From Bacteroidota bacterium (GTDB lineage Bacteria; Bacteroidota; Bacteroidia; Bacteroidales; Lentimicrobiaceae): 64,000 nucleotides of DNA. The DNA is taken from assembly GCA_023434665.1 (NCBI GenBank), contig JAEYSM010000080.1, forward strand, positions 28,019-92,018. The letters are read 5' to 3'. Within the stretch, counting starts at the first letter, position 1; each line of letters starts with the position of its first letter. Positions 32,888 to 40,176 of the stretch are shown here, piece by piece. Under the pieces are notes generated by a model. It did not search any database. It was not told the origin of the DNA and saw only the letters and a list, made by a program, of their open reading frames with translations. Position numbers and translations under genes: made by a program.

Positions 32888-35044
32888 ATGATAAGTAGGA
32901 ATTATAGAAAACTGACAATCTTAATAAAGGCTTTTGCCCTAGGAAGAGAGGAAATGAATCTCCTGCATAAAGCTTTTGCCTTATCATGCCGGCATTCTTT
33001 CACACCATTGACAAATGAGTCGGGCAGTGAATATCTTACCAATTTAAGCGAAATTGTTATCAATGAATTCAACCTGGGAATTACATCAGTCATTAGCACT
33101 CTTTTATGTAAAATTGATGCCAATGACGAAGATGTTCTAAAGTTTCTAAAAGCTAATAACCTCAATGATTCACTCACTATAATCGACAGTTATCAGCAAA
33201 TCTCAAAACTACCGGTTGAAAGGGTTGTAAGCAATGCAGATAATTTCACCGGTATAATTCTGGCAATTGCTCAGGATATGAGATCTCTGCTAATTTCTCT
33301 GGCTGAAGTACTCTATCAGTTGAGAAATCACACTTCCATTTCTGACAAGTCAGAATTAAAGAATTTGCTAAACAGGACAGAGCATATATATATTCCGCTA
33401 TCTCACAAATTGGGATTATATAGGATTGTTTCGGAATTGGAAGAATTAATTTTCAAGATCCATGAACCTGAAAAATATTCAAGTCTAGCAGTAGAAATAG
33501 AGAAGGAGGTTAATAAAAGCCGCAATTTCATCCATATGTTTATCGAGTCCATTAAAAAGGAACTTCAAAAAATGGAGCTTGATTTTACAATAAAAAGCAG
33601 GACGAAGTCAGTCAACTCCGTTCATAAGAAGATGGTTAAACAAAATGTTCCTTTTAATGAAATCTTCGATCTTTTTGCAATCCGGGTAATTATTAATAGT
33701 TCTGATACAGAAAGTGAAAAAAGCGATTGCTGGAAGGTATATTCCGTTATTACAAATTTGTATGAACCAGCCCCTGAGCGCATGAGAGACTGGATAACAA
33801 TGCCTCGTCAGAATGGTTATGAATCCTTACACATCACAGTAAAAGATAAATCAGATAGATGGGTTGAAGTTCAGATAAGGACAAAGAGGATGGACATTGA
33901 TGCGGAATTTGGTAATGCTGCTCATTGGCGATACAAAGGAGGGAAAGGAAATATTGATACTGTCAATTGGCTGAACTCTGTAAGAAAGATATTAGAAAAT
34001 CCCGATTACACGGAAGAATCGCTTGTAAGTCAGAATACTAAAGTAAGGAAAGCAGATGATACAATTTATGTTTTTACTCCGAATGGTGATCTGATTAAAT
34101 TGAAGGAAGGCGCAACTGTTTTGGACTTTGCCTTTGAACTACATACCGTGGTAGGCTCAAAGTGCACAGGTGGGAGAGTAAATCAAAAAATCGTTCCCAT
34201 CAGACAAAAACTTAAGAATGGAGATACCGTTGAGATTATAACATCAAAAAATCAAGTACCTAACAGAGACTGGTTGAATTGGGTTGCCACTTCAAGAGCC
34301 AGAAATAAAATTAAACGATATTTAAAAGAAGCTGAATTCAAATTTGCAGAAGTAGGTAAAGATATTTTAAGACGGAAACTGAGCCAATTGAAACTGCCTT
34401 TTAATGATGAACAAGTCAATAAACTAATCAACCATTTTAAATTTGATAATGCTTTGATGCTTTATCAACAACTGGCTGATAATAAGATCGAACCTTCAGA
34501 AATAAAGGAAGTTTTATTGGGAAAAGCTAAGGAGACTGCTGATACTTCAATAACAAAAGAATCAATAGTAAGAGAGTCGCTCAGAACTACAGAAGATACT
34601 ATTTTAGTGAATGAAGAATCTGAACTTCAAGGATTCACATTAGCAAAATGCTGCAATCCGGTTATGGGTGATGAAATTTTTGGTTTTGTTATGGCAGGGG
34701 GTGGAATTAGGATCCATAGAACAACTTGTCCTAATGCTCCACGGTTGAAGACCAGATATCCTTATAGAGTTATGAAAGCCCAATGGCATAAAGTTTCTGA
34801 AGGTTCTTACTTTTCTTCGTCCATTCAAGTAAGTGGAATTGATCAATTAGGCATACTCAATACAATCACTGAAATGTTATCTAAAGAGCTTAAAGTAAAT
34901 GTTAGAAACATTTCTTTTAATAGCAATAAAGGTTTATTTGAGGGATATGTCAAAGTAAGCGTCAAGGACTCCCGTCACATCGACTCATTAATGAAGAAGC
35001 TTGAAGGAATAAAAGGAGTTACAAGAGTAAAAAGGATTAACTAA
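32888..35044 (+). CDS. RelA/SpoT family (p)ppGpp synthetase with inactive hydrolase domain
   Basis: 718 residues. The N-terminal HD-type domain is degenerate: where hydrolases have the HD pair, this protein reads TLLCKID (Cys74, Lys75), and the later KLADRxxN-like segment is SLAEVLYQLRN (Glu140, Gln144). The synthetase domain is intact: RTKSVNSVHKKM (238-249), EIFDLFAIRVI (258-268), MPRQNGYESLH (305-315) and VEVQIRT to AAHWRYK (326-350). TGS (about 405-470), a zinc-finger-like Cys segment (KCCNPVMGDE) and a C-terminal ACT domain complete it. It should make but not degrade the alarmone, responding to stalled ribosomes. A second, bifunctional Rel would be expected elsewhere in the genome. TAATTTTG at 32852-32859 may be its -7 element. 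The downstream gene begins 4 bases after the stop. Confidence 0.9.
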   Translation: MISRNYRKLTILIKAFALGREEMNLLHKAFALSCRHSFTPLTNESGSEYLTNLSEIVINEFNLGITSVISTLLCKIDANDEDVLKFLKANNLNDSLTIIDSYQQISKLPVERVVSNADNFTGIILAIAQDMRSLLISLAEVLYQLRNHTSISDKSELKNLLNRTEHIYIPLSHKLGLYRIVSELEELIFKIHEPEKYSSLAVEIEKEVNKSRNFIHMFIESIKKELQKMELDFTIKSRTKSVNSVHKKMVKQNVPFNEIFDLFAIRVIINSSDTESEKSDCWKVYSVITNLYEPAPERMRDWITMPRQNGYESLHITVKDKSDRWVEVQIRTKRMDIDAEFGNAAHWRYKGGKGNIDTVNWLNSVRKILENPDYTEESLVSQNTKVRKADDTIYVFTPNGDLIKLKEGATVLDFAFELHTVVGSKCTGGRVNQKIVPIRQKLKNGDTVEIITSKNQVPNRDWLNWVATSRARNKIKRYLKEAEFKFAEVGKDILRRKLSQLKLPFNDEQVNKLINHFKFDNALMLYQQLADNKIEPSEIKEVLLGKAKETADTSITKESIVRESLRTTEDTILVNEESELQGFTLAKCCNPVMGDEIFGFVMAGGGIRIHRTTCPNAPRLKTRYPYRVMKAQWHKVSEGSYFSSSIQVSGIDQLGILNTITEMLSKELKVNVRNISFNSNKGLFEGYVKVSVKDSRHIDSLMKKLEGIKGVTRVKRIN

Positions 35045-35048
35045 AGCA

Positions 35049-35498
35049 ATGGAAACTTTTCGCTATAACAGCAGGAATAATAAATTAGAACCTGGAAAGC
35101 GGTACAATTTCATATTACATAAACTGGTAACCCTTGAGGATGATAACACATACATGGTTTTGGAAGATCCCTTTTCAGTCAGGCATTTTGTTGAATTCAA
35201 ACCTTACCAGTTCTATAATCTACCATTAAATGGACAAATAAATTGTCTTGTCGAAAAAATAAATTGTACAGGAAGAGTCTTTCTAGAGCCTAACCACCCT
35301 GTTTACAAAATAGGGGAGGTATATGATTTCCCCATAATATCAGTTAAACCAGCACCTGAGGGATTTCTGACAGTACTGAAGGATGCCTTAGGGAATAGTT
35401 TCGAATACTTAACTTTAGAGCCCTTGAAGGGTAATTATCTCAAAGCCATGGTTTTGAGAATAACAAAAGGTTTACCTGAAATTGAAGTTTATAATTAA
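35049..35498 (+). CDS. Hypothetical protein, possible tandem OB-fold, 149 residues
   Basis: I do not recognise a named family. The protein has no signal peptide or membrane helix and is predicted to be nearly all beta. Three segments look alike: GKRYNFILHKLV (about 17-28), GQINCLVEKINCTGRVFLEP (about 61-80) and GEVYDFPIISVKP (about 88-100). They share a G-x-x-Y/I-x-F/C-hydrophobic strand start, as in small OB or S1-like nucleic-acid-binding folds. It starts 4 bases after the ppGpp synthetase stop, so the two are almost certainly co-transcribed. A role in RNA or ribosome contact is a guess from fold and context. An inverted repeat 16 bases after the stop may end the transcript. Confidence 0.8.
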   Translation: METFRYNSRNNKLEPGKRYNFILHKLVTLEDDNTYMVLEDPFSVRHFVEFKPYQFYNLPLNGQINCLVEKINCTGRVFLEPNHPVYKIGEVYDFPIISVKPAPEGFLTVLKDALGNSFEYLTLEPLKGNYLKAMVLRITKGLPEIEVYN

Positions 35499-35748
35499 AA
35501 GCGACATATCGATAGTCTTAGAAGTTAAGACTGGTATATAGACAATTTAGATTATAGGCTTAAAAAAACTAGTAATATAATTGAACAGAAGTAACAATAA
35601 CCAACTTATTTCTGGTAAATAAAGGCTAATTATTGTTAACAGTTTTAAATAATTCTCACAAAACCTTTATCAAATAATAGTTTCAGGTTATTAACAATTG
35701 TTGAAAACTCCTGTTAGCTTAAAGTTAATTAAATTATTCTTAAAACAC
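35499..35748. other. AT-rich gene-free stretch upstream of the RNA gene
   Basis: No coding frame is convincing. At 35515-35533 the arms AGTCTTA and TAAGACT close a 5-base loop just after the OB-like gene, without a T run. The heptamer TAACAAT occurs at 35592-35598 and 35692-35698, and its complement ATTGTTA at 35632-35638. These could be binding sites for a regulator of the RNA promoter just downstream, but the AT-rich context makes chance matches possible. Confidence 0.4.
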
Positions 35749-35779
35749 TTGACAAAGGGTCTATGATTTTGTAATTTTG
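35749..35779 (+). promoter_or_regulatory. Promoter for the structured RNA
   Basis: TTG at 35749-35751 (inside CTTGACA), a 20-base spacer and TAATTTTG at 35772-35779 match the vegetative Bacteroidota promoter. The expected start is near 35785. No open reading frame follows, so the promoter serves an RNA. Confidence 0.78.
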
Positions 35780-35784
35780 ATACA

Positions 35785-36100
35785 TCAGGCGAACGAAATG
35801 GTGAGAATCAGGTAGAGGACGCAAAAAAGGCCGAAAGGATACTTATCGATACCTCAAAGTTTTTCCTAGGATCAATTGAAGTAACCCTGAAAAGTTAACA
35901 TTTTGATCCGAAAAACATTGACCTGACTTTCATAGCACAAGCACTGTAAAAAGTGTGGACTATAAAAAGTAAGCAATTGAGGTTTTACGAAACTAAATAT
36001 TGCGAGCACCGTACAATAACCTGAGGACTGCAATCAGTTACGATTGGTTGTGAGTCAGAAAGGAAACCACTTGTAGAAAGTAGTTTCCTTTCTTGTTTTT
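35785..36100 (+). ncRNA. Candidate stand-alone structured RNA, about 315 bases, unidentified
   Basis: Bounded by a consensus promoter and an intrinsic terminator, with no reading frame of any length. Helices seen by eye: a long-range 12-bp helix (35802-35813 with 35921-35932; one mismatch, one G-T pair); inside it GGATCAA/TTGATCC (35869-35875 with 35903-35909) with a nested TAAC/GTTA (35882-35885 with 35894-35897); then CACT/AGTG (35942-35945 with 35952-35955); GCAAT/ATTGC (35973-35977 with 35999-36003) capped by GTTT-TACG-AAAC (35982-35993); ACTG-CAAT-CAGT (36027-36038) with AACC/GGTT outside; and the terminator stem. I see no tmRNA tag frame, RNase P core, SRP loop or 6S bubble, and no known riboswitch core. 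The next gene downstream is on the other strand, so it is not a leader. Exact ends are estimates. Confidence 0.68.
36057..36100 (+). terminator. Terminator of the structured RNA
   Basis: AGAAAGGAAAC (36057-36067) pairs with GTTTCCTTTCT (36083-36093); after one mismatch the inner ACTT/AAGT continues the stem around a 5-base loop. The tail is TTGTTTTT. Confidence 0.85.
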
Positions 36101-36202
36101 ATACCTTTTAGATTAAATCCTACCTGGTGTAACTTATTATGTTGCGTTAATCTTACATCCAGATCATCCATCCCGCTGATCAATTATAATTGAATTTTTA
36201 TA

Positions 36203-36496
36203 TTATTCTTCTGGCTCAACCGATTCAGGTTCAGCATATGAATCCTCTTCCTTTTCATCACCAAGATCATCTAATGCATCGTCTTCTGAAATTCCTTTAG
36301 TGTCTATTTTAACCGGTACTTTGACAAGATAACTGGCATCGTTCGTATCAACCGTTATTGCATAAAAAAAGTCTTCTCCCTGAGTTTTTACTTTTATCAC
36401 ATGATTGGAAAAGCCTAATGGGTATTTCTTACGAATAGCCTCCATGACTTCAGTTGTAACATTATTGTAGCTGACAACCAATCTTTTTCGTTCCAT
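36203..36496 (-). CDS. Hypothetical protein with acidic tail, 97 residues
   Basis: Family not recognised by name. Residues 1-65 form a compact alpha/beta domain (MERKRLVVSYNNVTTEVMEA, then FFYAITVDTNDASYLVKVPV); residues 66-97 are a disordered acidic tail of Asp, Glu, Ser and Pro (ending VEPEE). No signal peptide. It lies 74 bases downstream of the branching-enzyme gene on the same strand and could be co-transcribed with it. Its own coding quality is good: full codon periodicity, an ATG start and a clear stop. The role is unknown. Confidence 0.78.
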   Translation of the reverse strand: MERKRLVVSYNNVTTEVMEAIRKKYPLGFSNHVIKVKTQGEDFFYAITVDTNDASYLVKVPVKIDTKGISEDDALDDLGDEKEEDSYAEPESVEPEE

Positions 36497-36570
36497 ATTG
36501 GATTTTTATTTCAGTTTGCAATATTATGATAGAAATTGATGAAATTATAATGTTTGAATGTTAAATTTTA

Positions 36571-38595
36571 TTAATCGGTTAATTTCTTTTCAAGGACAAT
36601 TAACGTCCTGTTAGTAACATATAATCGTAAATAGTGTTGGTTTTCATACTCATCAAAAGTTGAGAAATATTCAATATCTTCATCAATACGTCCATGACCT
36701 CCAAATTTTTCATTGTCAGAACAAAGAATGACCCTATATGTTGCAGGTTCGGGGGCAATAAATTTATAATCGAATATACTTCTTGAAGGATGAAAATTGA
36801 AAATAAAAACCAGTTCCTTCTTTCTAAATATAATGATCTTATTTTCCTCGTCTAATATTATTTGCTGAGCAAATTCATGATCAAAGAGTCCCTTTTCCTT
36901 TGATAATTTCACCATTGCCTTATCAAAATCTGAGAGAAAATGATATTTCAGATTAGGATCATCTTTCAAAGACCATTGCCTTCTGGCGTAAAAATAACTC
37001 CAGTTATTACCTTCCCTTGGAAAATCAATCCATTCAGGATGACCAAATTCATTTCCCATAAAATTCAGATAAGCATGCCCTCCAAGCGATAATGTAATAC
37101 ATCTAAGCATTTTGTGAAGTGCTATCCCTCTGTCTATCACAATGTTATTATCATCTACGGCCATATGATAATACATATACTTATCCATTAGCCAAAACGC
37201 TAACGTTTTATCACCAACAAGCGCCTGATCATGTGATTCAGCATATGCAATTGTCTTAACACCAGGAAGGCGGTTATTTAATACATGCCAGATTTCACCT
37301 ACGCTCCAGTCTTCATCTCTTGATTCTTTCAGTAGCTTTATCCAAAAATCAGGAATTCCCATTCCCAGTCTGTAATCAAATCCTAATCCACCTTCTTCAA
37401 TCGGAAAAGTTAACCCTGGCATTCCTGTTACATCTTCAGCGATTGATATTGCCTTAGGATTTATTTGTTTGATCAGATGGTTTGCTAATTGAAGGTAAGT
37501 TATTGCATCCCATTCAACGCCATTAATGAAGTAATCCGAAGGATTTGAAATAGGATCAATGCCATGATGGAAATACATCATTGAGCCAACACCATCGAAC
37601 CTAAAACCATCAAAATGGAACTCTTCAAGCCAGTATTTAATATTAGATAATAAAAACCTGAGAACTTCAATTTTACCATAGTCAAATAGGAGGGAGTCCC
37701 ACTGAGGGTGAAGTCCTCGTTCTCCCTCATGAAAATATTGATTAGAAGAGCCATCAAATTGATTAAGCCCCTCATTTACGTTTTTAACTGTATGAGAATG
37801 AACTATATCCATTATAACTGATATCCCCATTCCATGAGCTTGATCAATGAGATATTTAAGATCTTCAGGAGTCCCAAATCTAGAAGATGGTGCAAAAAAA
37901 TTAGAAACATGGTAACCAAAAGACCCGTAATACGGATGTTCCTGGATAGCCATGACTTGTATTGCATTATATCCAAGTTCCTTTACCCATGGAAGAACAT
38001 GATCAGCAAATTCTCTATAGGTTCCGATTCCTTCTTTTTCCTGAGCCATCCCAACATGGCATTCATAAATAAGTAATGATTGCTGCGGCAGTTGGTGTTC
38101 ATTGGTAGGGTAGTCCCATTTATAAGTACCGAACCAAAGTTGACCAGAATAATTTTTAGTATCCTCATCTTGTAAAACGCGTGTGATATAACTGGGAATT
38201 CGTGGTAGAAATCCATTTGCAGCTTCAACCCAAACCTTGATTTTACTTCCGTGTACAAAACTGTCCTTATACGTATTATAATCCAGGAATATTTCCCAAA
38301 TGCCATAATCAAGCCTTGTAAGCGGATGCGATTTAAGGTTCCAATTATTAAAATCACCGGCTAAATACAAATTATAAGCTTCAGGTGCCCATTCCCGGTA
38401 ATACCATCCATTTGCTACATTATCGAAGTTTATCCCGAGATATTTATAACTATCTGAAAACGATGTAATAGAACCATAGGTGTTTTCAATACCTTTTAAT
38501 CGATTATAGAATCTATTAATTCGGTCAACAACAAGGTTAGTTACGGGTTCTAACCAAGGATCTTTTGAAACCAGAAGGGGAATAGGAGTGTCCAT
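36571..38595 (-). CDS. glgB: 1,4-alpha-glucan branching enzyme, GH13_8 type
   Basis: 674 residues. An N-terminal CBM48 module (about 55-150, WAPEAYNLYLAGDFNNWN) precedes the GH13 barrel. The catalytic Asp lies in DGFRFDGVGSMMY, the acid Glu in IAEDVTGMPG and the transition-state Asp in AESHDQALVGDKT. An all-beta C domain ends the protein. The wording and length match the eukaryote-like branching-enzyme subfamily instead of the E. coli type. It creates alpha-1,6 branches in glycogen. No other glycogen gene is in the window. Confidence 0.93.
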   Translation of the reverse strand: MDTPIPLLVSKDPWLEPVTNLVVDRINRFYNRLKGIENTYGSITSFSDSYKYLGINFDNVANGWYYREWAPEAYNLYLAGDFNNWNLKSHPLTRLDYGIWEIFLDYNTYKDSFVHGSKIKVWVEAANGFLPRIPSYITRVLQDEDTKNYSGQLWFGTYKWDYPTNEHQLPQQSLLIYECHVGMAQEKEGIGTYREFADHVLPWVKELGYNAIQVMAIQEHPYYGSFGYHVSNFFAPSSRFGTPEDLKYLIDQAHGMGISVIMDIVHSHTVKNVNEGLNQFDGSSNQYFHEGERGLHPQWDSLLFDYGKIEVLRFLLSNIKYWLEEFHFDGFRFDGVGSMMYFHHGIDPISNPSDYFINGVEWDAITYLQLANHLIKQINPKAISIAEDVTGMPGLTFPIEEGGLGFDYRLGMGIPDFWIKLLKESRDEDWSVGEIWHVLNNRLPGVKTIAYAESHDQALVGDKTLAFWLMDKYMYYHMAVDDNNIVIDRGIALHKMLRCITLSLGGHAYLNFMGNEFGHPEWIDFPREGNNWSYFYARRQWSLKDDPNLKYHFLSDFDKAMVKLSKEKGLFDHEFAQQIILDEENKIIIFRKKELVFIFNFHPSRSIFDYKFIAPEPATYRVILCSDNEKFGGHGRIDEDIEYFSTFDEYENQHYLRLYVTNRTLIVLEKKLTD

Positions 38596-38954
38596 ATAAA
38601 TCTAAAGTTCTTGCGAAACAAATAATAACAGAAACAGTTCAAAGATATTAAATCGACACAGGAATCTGATATGGGTCAATGATAAATGTATGAAAGATAT
38701 TGAGGATAGAGATTTTAATAAACTTCATGCAATCACAATTAATTATTGGGATTTCAAAATGCAATAAACGAATGCTTGGACATTCCAATTAGTGACTTGT
38801 TAGATTATTACAAATATGATGCTGAGTTATGCTGAGTGAAGAGAGGGGAATAATTTCTATTTGACATAACGTTAATTATTTAATAAGGTATATACAATAA
38901 AAAAAGGCTGGAATATAATCCAGCCCATAAATTTTACAATAACTATACAGCGTT
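38596..38954. other. 359-base intergenic region between glgB and the TPR gene
   Basis: Contains the terminator of the TPR gene (38898-38925) and, presumably, glgB promoter sequence, although no good -33/-7 pair was found on the minus strand. A 25-codon plus-strand frame (38690-38767) has no supporting promoter. A 10-base unit, ATGCTGAGTT, occurs twice in tandem (38819-38837, the second copy lacking its last base). No gene recognised. Confidence 0.5.
38898..38925 (-). terminator. Terminator of the TPR gene
   Basis: GGCTGGA (38906-38912) pairs with TCCAGCC (38919-38925) around a 6-base loop; on the minus strand it is followed by a run of eight T (complement of 38898-38905). It lies 30 bases beyond the TPR stop. 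Confidence 0.85.
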
Positions 38955-40094
38955 TTAAAGCTCTGAAAGTTTTGTGTTTACTTCCTTAAGTTTTTCATAC
39001 ATTCCTAAACGTGTATAGATTTCCTTAAGTGCTAATAATGTACTTTGGTCTTTGGGATCTAATGATGTAGCTTTTTCGAGATACGGTAATGAAGTTGATA
39101 AAAACTCATCAGCCTGATTTTTCATTACATCGTAATTAGGATCGTTAAGCTTAAGTTTATTTGCTTCATTTAAAATTTCTGCTGCTTTATTAACATAGAG
39201 AGCACCAAGATTGTAATTAGGCTCAAAGAAATCAGGTTTTAGCTCAATTGCTTTAGTATAAGCTTGAATAGCCTCTTCTTTATTACCCATTTGATCGTAG
39301 GAAGCTCCTACAGCATAATGAATCGTTGGATTTGATGGATCAGTTACAACAGCTTGCTTCAAATTCTTCATTGCCTCTTCTGTTTTACCAGCTCCAAGAT
39401 ACATGTTGGTCTCAGTAATTAAAAGTGCAAACTCCTCAGGATATTTAGCTCTTCCTTGTGCAATTACTTCAAATGCCTTGGTAGTATCCTTTTCAACAAG
39501 GTAAATGTTTGATAATGAGCTGTAAATCAATGGCTGAGGATAATTCAGCTCAATTACCTTTGAGTAATATTGAACTGCCTTGTCATAATTCTTAGCATTT
39601 TCAGCAGACAGACCAGCATTGAAAATGGCAAGAGTGTCAATAGAACCGTAAATTTCAGAAACACCAATTGCTTGTTCAAAATAATTCGTTGCCTGATCAT
39701 AGTTGGTAGCCTGAAACTCTTGAACTCCTTGATTATAAAGCTGTTCACTTACCACTAATAGATTTTGAATAGCTTCTGCATAATAAGTTTTCTTAGTATC
39801 AAGTTCCATCATTTTCTGATATGATTGATATGCCTTAGTCAGTGCATCCTTATCAAGATTCTTGAATTCAGGATTATCGCTCATATGGATTTGAAGGTAA
39901 ATATTACCCCTGTAAAACCAGGTTTTTGGATCTGTCATAGTTGAAGGATCCTCAATCGTTGGTTCGATGCTTTCTAAAGCTTTATCGAGCTGACCTTTAC
40001 GAAGGTGATTAAATGCTGTGGTTCTTAAGGCTTTTTGTCCATAAGCACTACCAATTGCAAATAACAGGATAAAAACTACAGTTAATTTTTTCAT
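38955..40094 (-). CDS. Exported tetratricopeptide-repeat protein
   Basis: 379 residues. A signal peptide (about 1-20, ending SAYGQ) is followed by about eight or nine TPR units; clear ones include FRKGQLDKALESIEP-like, YYSKVIELNYPQP, NLKQAVVTDPSNPTIHY and AIQAYTKAIELKPDFFEPN. The protein is periplasmic or outer-membrane attached and would act as a scaffold. It has its own promoter in the gap after gyrA and its own terminator, so it is a single-gene unit. No partner can be named. Confidence 0.88.
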   Translation of the reverse strand: MKKLTVVFILLFAIGSAYGQKALRTTAFNHLRKGQLDKALESIEPTIEDPSTMTDPKTWFYRGNIYLQIHMSDNPEFKNLDKDALTKAYQSYQKMMELDTKKTYYAEAIQNLLVVSEQLYNQGVQEFQATNYDQATNYFEQAIGVSEIYGSIDTLAIFNAGLSAENAKNYDKAVQYYSKVIELNYPQPLIYSSLSNIYLVEKDTTKAFEVIAQGRAKYPEEFALLITETNMYLGAGKTEEAMKNLKQAVVTDPSNPTIHYAVGASYDQMGNKEEAIQAYTKAIELKPDFFEPNYNLGALYVNKAAEILNEANKLKLNDPNYDVMKNQADEFLSTSLPYLEKATSLDPKDQSTLLALKEIYTRLGMYEKLKEVNTKLSEL

Positions 40095-40130
40095 TTTTTT
40101 CTTTTCTAATAATTATCTCTATTGAGGCGA

Positions 40131-40161
40131 CAAATGTATGTCGTTTCTTTTATCTTAACAA
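40131..40161 (-). promoter_or_regulatory. Promoter of the TPR gene
   Basis: On the minus strand: TTG (complement of 40159-40161), a 20-base spacer and TACATTTG (complement of 40131-40138). Transcription should start near 40125, about 30 bases before the ATG at 40094, inside the 82-base gap after gyrA. Confidence 0.72.
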
Positions 40162-40176
40162 GATGTGGGCCAAAAA

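Noticed and set aside
35785..36100. tmRNA, RNase P RNA, SRP RNA, 6S RNA or a riboswitch as identity of the RNA
   Set aside because: No tag frame or tRNA-like end, no RNase P core motif, no SRP tetraloop helix, no long 6S-type hairpin with central bubble, and no downstream gene on the same strand for a riboswitch to control.
38690..38767. 25-residue frame between glgB and the TPR gene
   Set aside because: Very short, no promoter element nearby and no recognisable similarity.
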